Assembly: GCF_026013565.1 (NCBI RefSeq)
Contig: NZ_JAPDOB010000002.1
Span: 930,001-994,000 of the forward strand
DNA length: 64,000 nucleotides
From: Sphingomonas arvum
Lineage (GTDB): Bacteria; Pseudomonadota; Alphaproteobacteria; Sphingomonadales; Sphingomonadaceae
Direction of reading: 5' to 3'
Positions 23,321 to 30,853 of the stretch are shown here, piece after piece. The notes under the pieces are model-generated. The model was not told the DNA's origin. It saw only the letters and a list, made by a program, of their open reading frames with translations, and ran no database searches. Numbering within the stretch: the stretch's first letter is position 1; every line of letters starts with the position of its first letter. Made by a program: the position numbers and the translations under genes.

Positions 23321-24727
23321 TTGTTCAAGGGCCTGCAGCCCATCGTGTATCGCGGTCGCGAAGTGTGGCCATTGGTCGAAGGCGGCAAGGGCGTCAGCGC
23401 GACCAACCACATGAGCTCGGGCGCCTGGGCGGCCGCAGGTGGCATCGGCACGGTCAGCGCCGTCAACGCCGACAGCTACGATCCGGAAGGCCGCATTGTG
23501 CCGCAGGTCTACAGCGGCATGACCCGGCGCGAGCGGCATGAGGAGCTGATCCGCTACGCCATCGACGGCGCGGTGGCGCAGGTCCGCAAGGCGTACGACA
23601 TGGCGTCCGGCAAGGGCGCCATCAACATCAACGTGCTGTGGGAAATGGGCGGTGCGCAGCATGTGCTGCACGGCGTCCTGGAGCGCACCAAGGGCTTGGT
23701 CGCGGGCGTTACCTGCGGCGCCGGTATGCCATACAAGCTGTCGGAAATCGCTGCCCAATACGGCGTATCCTACCTGCCGATCGTCAGTTCCGGCCGTGCG
23801 TTCAGCGCGTTGTGGAAGCGGGCCTATAGCAAGGTCGCCGAGCTGTTGTCGGGCGTCGTGTATGAGGACCCGTGGCTGGCGGGCGGGCACAATGGCCTCA
23901 GCAACGCCGAGGACCCGCGCAAGCCGCAGGATCCTTACCCACGCGTCGCCGAGCTGCGCGCCGTCATGCGCAAGGGTGGGATCGCGGACTCCGTTCCGAT
24001 CGTCATGGCTGGCGGCGTGTGGCGCCTAGACGAATGGGAGGACTGGATCGACAATCCGGAGCTGGGCGCCATCATGTTCCAGTTCGGAACCCGCCCCCTG
24101 CTGACCCAGGAAAGCCCGATTCCGGTCGAATGGAAGCAGCGGCTGATGACCCTGGAGGAAGGCGACGTCCTCCTGCACAAGTTCTCGCCCACCGGTTTCT
24201 ACTCGTCGGCCGTCCGCAATCCGTTCCTGCGGAGCCTCGAAGGCCGCAGCGAGCGGCAGATCGCTTACACGCGGGAGGCGATCGGCGACCATGCGTTCGA
24301 GCTGGACGTCGGCATCGGCACCAAGAAGAACTATTGGGTGACCAAGGGCGACCTGCAGCACGCCCGCGAATGGTTCGCCGCCGGCTTCACCAACGCGATG
24401 AAGACGCCCGACGACACGCTGGTGTTCGTGACGCCAGAGGAAGAGAAGCTGATCCGCAAGGATCAGGCGGATTGCATGGGCTGCCTCAGCCAGTGCAGCT
24501 TCTCGTCATGGGCCGACAATGAGAAGAACTCGACTGGCCGCCTGGCCGACCCGCGCAGTTTCTGCATCCAGAAGACGTTGCAGGACATCGCCCATGGCGG
24601 GCCGGTCGACGAAAACCTGATGTTCGCCGGCCACGCGGCATTCCGGTTCAAGTCCGATCCGTTCTATTCGAATGGCTTCGTGCCGACGGTCAAGCAGCTG
24701 GTCGACCGGATCCGGACCGGCGCCTGA
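23321..24727 (+). CDS. Nitronate monooxygenase-like flavin enzyme with Cys cluster
   Basis: 468 residues from a TTG start after a GAGAGG ribosome site. The TIM-barrel FMN fold of 2-nitropropane dioxygenases is seen in VAGVTCGAGMPYKLSEIAAQYGV, YLPIVSSGRAF, EDPWLAGGHNGLSN, PIVMAGGVWRLDEW and MFQFGTRPLLTQES. It is longer than the usual 320-350 residues. The extra C-terminal part holds C385, C388 and C392 (DCMGCLSQC) and another Cys in RSFCIQ, which could bind an iron-sulphur cluster. Substrate and redox partner are unknown. Confidence 0.8.
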   Translation: MFKGLQPIVYRGREVWPLVEGGKGVSATNHMSSGAWAAAGGIGTVSAVNADSYDPEGRIVPQVYSGMTRRERHEELIRYAIDGAVAQVRKAYDMASGKGAININVLWEMGGAQHVLHGVLERTKGLVAGVTCGAGMPYKLSEIAAQYGVSYLPIVSSGRAFSALWKRAYSKVAELLSGVVYEDPWLAGGHNGLSNAEDPRKPQDPYPRVAELRAVMRKGGIADSVPIVMAGGVWRLDEWEDWIDNPELGAIMFQFGTRPLLTQESPIPVEWKQRLMTLEEGDVLLHKFSPTGFYSSAVRNPFLRSLEGRSERQIAYTREAIGDHAFELDVGIGTKKNYWVTKGDLQHAREWFAAGFTNAMKTPDDTLVFVTPEEEKLIRKDQADCMGCLSQCSFSSWADNEKNSTGRLADPRSFCIQKTLQDIAHGGPVDENLMFAGHAAFRFKSDPFYSNGFVPTVKQLVDRIRTGA

Positions 24728-24731
24728 TGGC

Positions 24732-25454
24732 TCAGCTCTGGCTGGTGCGCACCGGCCAGAGCAAGACGTCGGCAAAGGTCCGCGGGATCTTGGCAAGGCC
24801 AGTCGGCGCAAAGCCGTCCGGCCGTCGGTAGGTCCCGAACAACAGGTCGTAGAAGGGGAAGAGCCCCGCGTAATTGCTGTTGAAATGTTCGGGCAGCGCC
24901 GAATGGTGGCGACGATGGTAGGCGGGGCTGTTCAGCAGCCACGACCAGCGGCCGAAATCGACCCGCAGGTTGGCGTGCACGAAATAATTATACAGACCGA
25001 CCAGGGCGTAGCTCGCCAGGATCACGGGCGTGGGGCTGGTCAGGTAGGCGCACAACGGCCACACCGTGAGCCCTTTCACCAGCGGATCGCCCCAGAAGTG
25101 GCGAACGGTGGTTGTCACGTTCATGTTGGGGTCGGAATGATGCAGCGCGTGCATGCGCCACAACCAGGGAATCCTATGCTGCGCCCAGTGAAAACCGAAC
25201 TCGCCGAAGTCCATCAGCAGGGTGAAGGTCAGCAGCCCAAGCCACAACGGCCAGGCGCCGAGCTGTATCAGTGCGTGCCCCGGAGTGGGCTGGATCAGCG
25301 GAAGCAGCTGCAGTTGGACAGCGGTGAACAGCAGATAGGCCACCGCGTTGATTCGCATGGCGGAGCGCGTGTCGGAGCAGGCCCAGCGCCGCTCGCACAG
25401 CATCAGCGTCAGGATGACGGCGAGCGTGAGTGCAAGATAGGTGAGGGTGCTCAT
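24732..25454 (-). CDS. Sterol desaturase/fatty acid hydroxylase family protein
   Basis: 240 residues with four or more hydrophobic segments and the conserved di-iron histidine boxes: HWAQH near residue 88, MHALHHSD near 100, and AYHRRHHSALP near 178. The family comprises membrane di-iron oxygenases that hydroxylate or desaturate lipids, such as carotenoids, fatty acids or sterols. The substrate cannot be read here. It is convergent with the flavin enzyme gene (4-base gap) and divergent from the SH3 gene. Confidence 0.88.
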   Translation of the reverse strand: MSTLTYLALTLAVILTLMLCERRWACSDTRSAMRINAVAYLLFTAVQLQLLPLIQPTPGHALIQLGAWPLWLGLLTFTLLMDFGEFGFHWAQHRIPWLWRMHALHHSDPNMNVTTTVRHFWGDPLVKGLTVWPLCAYLTSPTPVILASYALVGLYNYFVHANLRVDFGRWSWLLNSPAYHRRHHSALPEHFNSNYAGLFPFYDLLFGTYRRPDGFAPTGLAKIPRTFADVLLWPVRTSQS

Positions 25455-25478
25455 CGCCGCCTTTCTCGTTGGTCATGG

Positions 25479-25961
25479 TTGCCGTCCGGTAAATTGGCCC
25501 TGCTCTCCGTGCTTGCAGGCGTAATGGCGGCGCCGGCCGCCGCGCAGGACAAGACGCCGCCGTACTGGGGCTCGATCGCTAGCGGCGAGGCGATGATGCG
25601 CACGGGTCCAGGCCGCAACTTTCCCGGCGTGTGGCTGTACAAGCGCCGCGACCTGCCGATCCGCGTGCTGCGGGTCTATCCCAACTGGCGCTACGTCGAG
25701 GACCCTGACGGCGTGCGGGGCTGGATGCTGGTGTCGCTGCTGAGCGCGCGCCGGACCGCCATCGTCCGCGGCACCGAGCCGCGCCCGATCCATGCGAAGC
25801 CCGACGAGAACAGCCGGGTCCGCTATAACGCGCAGCCCGGCGTGGTGGGCCGCATCGACGAGTGTAGCTCCGGCTGGTGCCACATCAAGGTGGGCGATCG
25901 GGACGGCTACATCCGCATCACCGATATATGGGGCGTATCGGACGGCGAAACGGTGGACTGA
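25479..25961 (+). CDS. Secreted SH3-domain protein
   Basis: About 160 residues from the TTG at 25479; a TTG at 25494 is an alternative, and no ATG lies before the signal peptide LALLSVLAGVMAAPAAAQ. The mature part holds two bacterial SH3 units: SGEAMMRTGPGRNFPGVWLY with GVRGWMLVSLL, and KPDENSRVRYNAQPGVVGRI with RDGYIRITDIWG. Such SH3 modules bind murein peptides in the periplasm. Only 24 bases separate it from the divergent desaturase start, so the exact start and promoter are uncertain. Confidence 0.75.
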   Translation: MPSGKLALLSVLAGVMAAPAAAQDKTPPYWGSIASGEAMMRTGPGRNFPGVWLYKRRDLPIRVLRVYPNWRYVEDPDGVRGWMLVSLLSARRTAIVRGTEPRPIHAKPDENSRVRYNAQPGVVGRIDECSSGWCHIKVGDRDGYIRITDIWGVSDGETVD

Positions 25962-26026
25962 CGCTTGCGGGCGATCCGGCAAAGGCGCAAGCGAGGCCGG
26001 ACTGACGAGAAGTGGAGGCCAGGCCC

Positions 26027-26638
26027 ATGAAGCTCTACTACGCACCCGGCGCATGCTCGATGGCGTCGCGCATCTCGCTGTACGAGATCGGCCGTGATGC
26101 CCAATTCGTCCGCACCGACATTCGCGCCAAGCGGACGGAAGACGGCCGCGACTTCCGCGAACTCAACCCGCTCGGCTACGTGCCCGTGCTGGAGCTCGAC
26201 GGGGGCGAGGTCCTGACCGAGAATGATGCGATCCTCCCGTACATCGCCTCGCTTGCGCCCGGCCGGCTCGCGCCGGAAGGTGACGCGCTGACGCAGGCCC
26301 GGCTGCACCAGGCGCTCGGCTTCCTGTCGAGCGAACTCCACAAGGCTTTCGGACCGTTCTTCGGCAATCCGCAGGGCGAAGCGCGCGCGGCCGCGCTGGA
26401 CAAGCTCAACTCACGCCTGGACTTCGTCGAGCAGCACCTGGCCGATGGCCGGGACTATTGGCTGGGCGACCAGTTCACGGTCGCCGACGCCTACGCGTTC
26501 GTAGTGCTGAGCTGGGCCGACCACTTCGGTATCAGCTACGAGGACCGCCCGAATATCGGCCGCTACGTGCAGCGGATCGGCGGTCGAGAATCTGTGCAGC
26601 GCGCGCTGAAGGACGAGGGCCTGCTGCAGGCCGCCTGA
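26027..26638 (+). CDS. Glutathione S-transferase (beta-type)
   Basis: 203 residues from 26027. The N-terminal thioredoxin-like domain has MKLYYAPGACSMASRISLYE, with Cys10 typical of beta-class GSTs, followed by PLGYVPVLELDGG and ENDAILPYIA. The C-terminal helical domain has YWLGDQFTVADAYAFVVLSWA. It conjugates or reduces using glutathione in the cytoplasm; the substrate is unknown. It is convergent with the glutaredoxin-MauE gene, with no bases between the two stops. Confidence 0.9.
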   Translation: MKLYYAPGACSMASRISLYEIGRDAQFVRTDIRAKRTEDGRDFRELNPLGYVPVLELDGGEVLTENDAILPYIASLAPGRLAPEGDALTQARLHQALGFLSSELHKAFGPFFGNPQGEARAAALDKLNSRLDFVEQHLADGRDYWLGDQFTVADAYAFVVLSWADHFGISYEDRPNIGRYVQRIGGRESVQRALKDEGLLQAA

Positions 26639-27397
26639 TCAGACGGCCAGGCGCGCCATCCACAGCGCCATGGCGATCATCAGCAGGTTCTCGGTCAGCG
26701 ACACGAAGCCGAGCGGCACGTTCGAACCCCCGCCGACGCAGGCGCACTTGAGCTCCCGCTTATCGATGTAAACCGCCTTGAACACGGACACGGCGCCGAT
26801 CGTGCCGATGAACAGTGCGATTGGGACGGACAGCCAGGTGAGCGCTCCGGCGACCATCAGCACGCCCGCCGCCCCTTCGGCGAACGGATAAACGTAGCTG
26901 TACGGCACCCAGCGCTTCGCCAGCAGGTCGTAGTTCAGGAACATGGTGGCGAACGTCTCGACGTTCTGCAGCTTCAGCAGCGCCAGCACGCACATCGAGA
27001 AAGCAATGAACCACTCCGCCGCTCGCATCGTGAATGGTTGGCCGCTCACCGCATAACTTGCCGCCATCGCCATCAAAGCGGTGATTGCGAACAGGGCAGC
27101 GACTGGCCGGTAGCTGGTCGCCTTGGGATCGCGCATAGGCTTGCCGAGGAAGCGCCGCAGGTCGTCGTAGCCGCCGATTCGCTCAGCGCCGACGAATACC
27201 TGCGGCGTGGTGACGACGCCATGCTCGGCCTTGAACGCGTCCGTCGCGGCGCGGGTAGTGAGGTGATGATCCTCTACCGCGAAGCCGTTGCGCTTCAGCA
27301 GGTCGAGCGCCTTCAGCCCATACGGGCAGGTGTGGGTCGGCATCACCATGCGGTAGACGACCGCGCGGCGGGGCGTGGGGGCGTTCGACAAGTCCAT
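26639..27397 (-). CDS. Glutaredoxin-MauE/DoxX membrane fusion protein
   Basis: 252 residues from the ATG at 27397. Residues 1-85 are a glutaredoxin domain with active site HTCPYGLKALDLLKRNGF and the cis-Pro loop VTTPQVFVGAERIGGYDDLRRFL. After about residue 95 come four hydrophobic segments of the MauE/DoxX type, with YPFAEGAAGVLMV, and a late Cys pair in LKCACVGGGSNVP. MauE proteins serve disulphide transfer in amine dehydrogenase maturation; a fused glutaredoxin suggests membrane thiol relay. A strong hairpin covers its ribosome site. Confidence 0.88.
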   Translation of the reverse strand: MDLSNAPTPRRAVVYRMVMPTHTCPYGLKALDLLKRNGFAVEDHHLTTRAATDAFKAEHGVVTTPQVFVGAERIGGYDDLRRFLGKPMRDPKATSYRPVAALFAITALMAMAASYAVSGQPFTMRAAEWFIAFSMCVLALLKLQNVETFATMFLNYDLLAKRWVPYSYVYPFAEGAAGVLMVAGALTWLSVPIALFIGTIGAVSVFKAVYIDKRELKCACVGGGSNVPLGFVSLTENLLMIAMALWMARLAV

Positions 27398-27402
27398 GGA
27401 CT

Positions 27403-27437
27403 GCTCTCCTCCATCCCAGATGGGAACGGAGGAGAGC
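27403..27437 (-). promoter_or_regulatory. Hairpin that sequesters the ribosome site of the glutaredoxin-MauE gene
   Basis: A perfect 10-base stem pairs plus 27403-27412 with 27428-27437. The loop contains a further TCCC/GGGA pairing. On the minus-strand mRNA the 3' arm is GGAGGAGAGC, the Shine-Dalgarno sequence, 5 bases before the ATG at 27397. There is no T-run, so a translational switch is likelier than a terminator; inference. Confidence 0.55.
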
Positions 27438-27448
27438 GAAGCCAACGC

Positions 27449-28642
27449 TTAGACCAGCTCCACCGCAACGGCGGTGGCCTCGCCGCCACCGATGCACAGC
27501 GAGGCGATGCCGCGCTTAAGGCCCTTCTGCTTGAGGGCATTCAGCAAGGTGACGATGATCCTAGTGCCGCTGGCGCCGATCGGGTGACCGAGGGCGGTGG
27601 CGCCGCCATGAATGTTGATCTTGTCGTGGCCTATGCCGAGGTCCTTCATCGCGAACATGGCGACGCAGGCGAACGCCTCGTTCACTTCGAACAGGTCGAC
27701 CTCGCCGATGCTCCAGCCGGCCTTGTCGAGCACCTTATGGATGGCCCCGATGGGCGCGATCGTGAACTCGGCGGGCGCCTGGGCGTGGGCGGCGGTGGCG
27801 ACGATGCGCGCGACCGGCTGCAGACCCTTGTTCTGCGCCACCGACTCGCGCGCCAGCACCACGGCGGCGGCACCGTCGGAAATGGACGAGCTGGTCGCCG
27901 CCGTGATCGTGCCTTCCTTGTCGAAGGCGGGCTTGAGTTGCGGAATCTTGTCCGGCCGGCCGCGGCCGGGCGCCTCGTCGGTGTCGACCACGGTCTCCCC
28001 GGCGCGGCTCTTGATGGTTACCGGCACGATCTCGTCACCGAACCCGCCATTGTCGATTGCCGATTTGGCGCGGTTCAGGCTCTCGATGGCGTAGGCGTCC
28101 ATCGACTCGCGGGTCAGCTGGTAGTCGTTGGCGGTCGCCTGGGCGAAGCTGCCCATGGCGCGGCCTTCCTCGTAGGCGTCTTCCAGCCCGTCGAGGAACA
28201 TGTGGTCGTAGGCGGTGTCGTGGCCGACCCGCGCGCCCGACCGGTGCTTCTTCAGGAGGTAGGGCGCGTTGGTCATCGACTCCATGCCGCCCGCCACGAT
28301 CACGTCCGCGTTGCCGACGCTGATCGCTTCGGAACCCATGATCACCGTCTGCATGCCCGATCCGCAGACCTTGTTGACGGTGGTCGCCTGAACGCTGGTC
28401 GGCAGCCCGGCCTTGATTGCCGCCTGGCGCGCCGGCGCCTGGCCGAGCCCGGCCGGGAGCACGCAGCCCATGTAGATGCGGTCGATGTCGGCGCCGTTCA
28501 CGCCGGCCCGCTCGACCGCCGCCTTGACCGCGGTGGCGCCCAGGTCGGTCGCGCTGGCGTCCGCCAGCGCCCCCTGCATCGCGCCCATCGGCGTGCGGGC
28601 ATAGGACAGAATGACAACGGGATCGGTGGCGGCAGTGGCCAT
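27449..28642 (-). CDS. Acetyl-CoA C-acyltransferase (thiolase)
   Basis: 397 residues. The acylated nucleophile is predicted as Cys93 in NKVCGSGMQT, the His in GGATALGHPIGASGTR and the second Cys in SLCIGGGEATAV. All three catalytic residues are present. It cleaves or forms 3-ketoacyl-CoA in the cytoplasm. Chain length is not readable, although the local leucine and acyl-CoA genes suggest a degradative acetoacetyl-CoA or ketoacyl-CoA role. The glutaredoxin-MauE gene lies 51 bases downstream in the same direction. Confidence 0.93.
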   Translation of the reverse strand: MATAATDPVVILSYARTPMGAMQGALADASATDLGATAVKAAVERAGVNGADIDRIYMGCVLPAGLGQAPARQAAIKAGLPTSVQATTVNKVCGSGMQTVIMGSEAISVGNADVIVAGGMESMTNAPYLLKKHRSGARVGHDTAYDHMFLDGLEDAYEEGRAMGSFAQATANDYQLTRESMDAYAIESLNRAKSAIDNGGFGDEIVPVTIKSRAGETVVDTDEAPGRGRPDKIPQLKPAFDKEGTITAATSSSISDGAAAVVLARESVAQNKGLQPVARIVATAAHAQAPAEFTIAPIGAIHKVLDKAGWSIGEVDLFEVNEAFACVAMFAMKDLGIGHDKINIHGGATALGHPIGASGTRIIVTLLNALKQKGLKRGIASLCIGGGEATAVAVELV

Positions 28643-28733
28643 GGCGACAGTTCCTCGAAAGGGTTATGTTGCACTGCACATAAGACTGAAGGCCGCCTTG
28701 TGGAAGATGCGGGCCCTCTGCTAGCGCCGCCTC

Positions 28734-29885
28734 ATGTCCGCACCGACCCTAGACTTCGCCCTTGGCGAGATGGCCGACACCATCCGCGAGTCCACCGAGC
28801 GCTTCGCCGCCGACAAGATCGCGCCGCTCGCGGCCGAGATCGACCGCGACGACCGCTTTCCGATCGAGTTGTGGCCGCAGATGGGTGAGCTCGGCCTTCA
28901 TGGCATCACCGTCGAGGAGGAATGGGGCGGCCTAGGCCTCGGCTACCTCGAGCATGTAGTCGCGCAGGAGGAGGTCGCCCGCGCCTCCGCGTCCGTCGGC
29001 CTCAGCTACGGTGCCCACTCCAACCTGTGCGTCAACCAGATCCGGCGCTGGGCGAATGACGAGCAGAAGTGCAAGTACCTGCCCGGGCTGATCGACGGAT
29101 CATCGGTCGGCGCGTTGGCGATGAGCGAGGTGAGCGCCGGCTCCGACGTCGTCTCCATGAAGCTAAAGGCCGAAAAGAGCGGCAACGGCTATCGTCTGAA
29201 CGGCACCAAGTTCTGGATCACCAACGGCGCCTATGCCGACGTGCTGGTGGTCTATGCCAAGACCGGCGAGGGCAGCCGCGGGATCACCACCTTCCTGATC
29301 GAAAAGGGCATGGAGGGTTTCTCCATCGGCCAGAAGATCGACAAGATGGGCATGCGCGGCTCTCCGACGGCCGAGCTGGTATTCGACGATTGCTTCGTGC
29401 CCGCCGAGAACATCATGGGTCCGGAGAACGGCGGCGTCGGCATCCTGATGAGCGGGCTCGACTATGAGCGCACCGTGCTGGCGGGTATCCAGCTCGGCAT
29501 CATGCAGGCCTGCCTCGACGTGGTCCTGCCTTATGTCCGCGAGCGTCATCAATTCGGCAAACCGATCGGGACCCAGCAATTGATGCAGGCCAAGATCGCA
29601 GACATGTACGTCGCGCTGAACTCGGCCCGAGCGTATGTGTACCAGGTCGCCAAGGCTTGCGACGCCGGCAAGACCACGCGCTTCGACGCGGCCGGTGCGA
29701 TCCTGCTGGCGAGCGAGAGCGCGGTAAAGGTGGCGCTGGAGGCGGTGCAGGCGCTGGGCGGGGCGGGCTATACCAAGGACTGGCCGGTGGAGCGCTTCAT
29801 GCGTGATGCCAAGCTGCTCGACATCGGCGCTGGCACGAACGAGGTCCGGCGGATGCTGATCGGGCGGGAGCTCATCGGCGCGTAA
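28734..29885 (+). CDS. liuA: Isovaleryl-CoA dehydrogenase
   Basis: 383 residues, the usual acyl-CoA dehydrogenase length. Segments include [57 protein letters not shown] and the C-terminal [21 protein letters not shown]. The catalytic base is expected in the [11 protein letters not shown] segment, whose Glu position is characteristic of isovaleryl-CoA dehydrogenases. It oxidises isovaleryl-CoA in leucine breakdown. The other steps liuB and liuD lie 3-6 kb downstream; liuC and liuE are not in the window. Confidence 0.9.
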   Translation: MSAPTLDFALGEMADTIRESTERFAADKIAPLAAEIDRDDRFPIELWPQMGELGLHGITVEEEWGGLGLGYLEHVVAQEEVARASASVGLSYGAHSNLCVNQIRRWANDEQKCKYLPGLIDGSSVGALAMSEVSAGSDVVSMKLKAEKSGNGYRLNGTKFWITNGAYADVLVVYAKTGEGSRGITTFLIEKGMEGFSIGQKIDKMGMRGSPTAELVFDDCFVPAENIMGPENGGVGILMSGLDYERTVLAGIQLGIMQACLDVVLPYVRERHQFGKPIGTQQLMQAKIADMYVALNSARAYVYQVAKACDAGKTTRFDAAGAILLASESAVKVALEAVQALGGAGYTKDWPVERFMRDAKLLDIGAGTNEVRRMLIGRELIGA

Positions 29886-29922
29886 GCCGATTCGGTTGCA
29901 AGCATTCGCGACCGAACAATGC

Positions 29923-29928
29923 TATAAT
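29923..29928 (+). promoter_or_regulatory. Perfect -10 box (TATAAT) suggesting a leaderless transcript
   Basis: TATAAT ends 7 bases before the GTG start at 29935, so transcription starting 7 bases downstream would begin at the start codon itself. The only -35-like match (TTGCAA at 29896) is 21 bases away, so the -35 element is weak. Confidence 0.4.
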
Positions 29929-29934
29929 GCTTAG

Positions 29935-30846
29935 GTGAGCGAGTGGCCTCGCCTGGACGGCGCTATCGACCGTGAAACCCTGACGGTCCTGCACCTGGCT
30001 TCCCAGATGCTGGGCAAGGTTCGGATCGCGAATGCACCTTGGGTCAACCACGGCTGGCATCTCGCCTTGCAACCGCAAGCCGGCGGCTTCGCAACCCTGC
30101 CGACGACGGTTGCCGACGGTCGCTCCTTTGCGCTCTCGCTGGATCTGTGCCGTCATGTGGTCGACCTTCGTGTCAGCGATGGAAGCGCGGAGGCCATCTC
30201 CCTTGAGGCGGGCAGCGTGGCCGCCATCCATGGCGCCCTACGTGATGCGCTTCGGCGACATGGCCTGCCGGCCCAATTCAACGACCGCCCGAGCGAGCTT
30301 CCCGATGCGCCGTCCTTCAGCGAAGACAAGGTGGAGCGGCACTACGACCGGGAGGTCGCTACCCGTTTTCGGGACGCAATCGGGCGTATGCTGCCGGTGT
30401 TCAACGATCACCGGGCGTCATTCGCGGGCAAGTCGAGCCCGGTGCATTTCTGGTGGGGCGCTTTCGATCTGGCGGTGAGCTTCTTCTCCGGCCGGCGGGC
30501 GCCGACCCACCCTGGGAACGTGCCCGGCTTGCCCGACCGCGTCGCCCGCGAAGCGTATAGCCACGAAGTCAGCAGCGCTGGCTTCTGGGCAGCAGGAGCG
30601 ACCGCGGCCGAGCCGTTCTTCTACAGTTACCTCTATCCCGAACCCGCGGGCTACCGCCAGGCAGCCGTCAGGCATGGACGCTTCGACACGGGCTTCGGCG
30701 AATGGATCTTGCCCCACGCCGACGTCGCCGCGTCCGCCGAGCCGGAACGTATGCTGGCCGAGTTCTTCCGCAGCGCTTACGAGGTGGGCGCCGATCTCGC
30801 GAAGTGGGATCGTCAGTCCCTCGACCGCGAAATCGTCGCGCCCTGA
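29935..30846 (+). CDS. DUF5996 family protein
   Basis: 303 residues from a GTG. The protein matches the DUF5996 pattern: WPRLDGAIDRETLTVLHLASQM at the start, NHGWHLALQPQAGG, the central HYDREVATRFRDAI, SPVHFWWGAFDLAVSFFSGRR, a late HEVSSAGFWAAG and FFYSYLYPEPAGY. It is cytoplasmic and the function is unknown. No ribosome-binding site is evident before the GTG, but a perfect TATAAT sits just upstream, consistent with leaderless translation. It is convergent with the M13 peptidase gene. Confidence 0.8.
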   Translation: MSEWPRLDGAIDRETLTVLHLASQMLGKVRIANAPWVNHGWHLALQPQAGGFATLPTTVADGRSFALSLDLCRHVVDLRVSDGSAEAISLEAGSVAAIHGALRDALRRHGLPAQFNDRPSELPDAPSFSEDKVERHYDREVATRFRDAIGRMLPVFNDHRASFAGKSSPVHFWWGAFDLAVSFFSGRRAPTHPGNVPGLPDRVAREAYSHEVSSAGFWAAGATAAEPFFYSYLYPEPAGYRQAAVRHGRFDTGFGEWILPHADVAASAEPERMLAEFFRSAYEVGADLAKWDRQSLDREIVAP

Positions 30847-30853
30847 GCGCGCC

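Noticed and set aside
24672-25500. Upstream in-frame extension of the SH3 protein
   Set aside because: It is antisense to the sterol desaturase, whose histidine boxes prove the minus-strand gene; the signal peptide marks the real start.
27038-28888. A 616-codon plus-strand open frame
   Set aside because: It is the antisense shadow of the thiolase and glutaredoxin-MauE genes, which have full catalytic motifs on the other strand.
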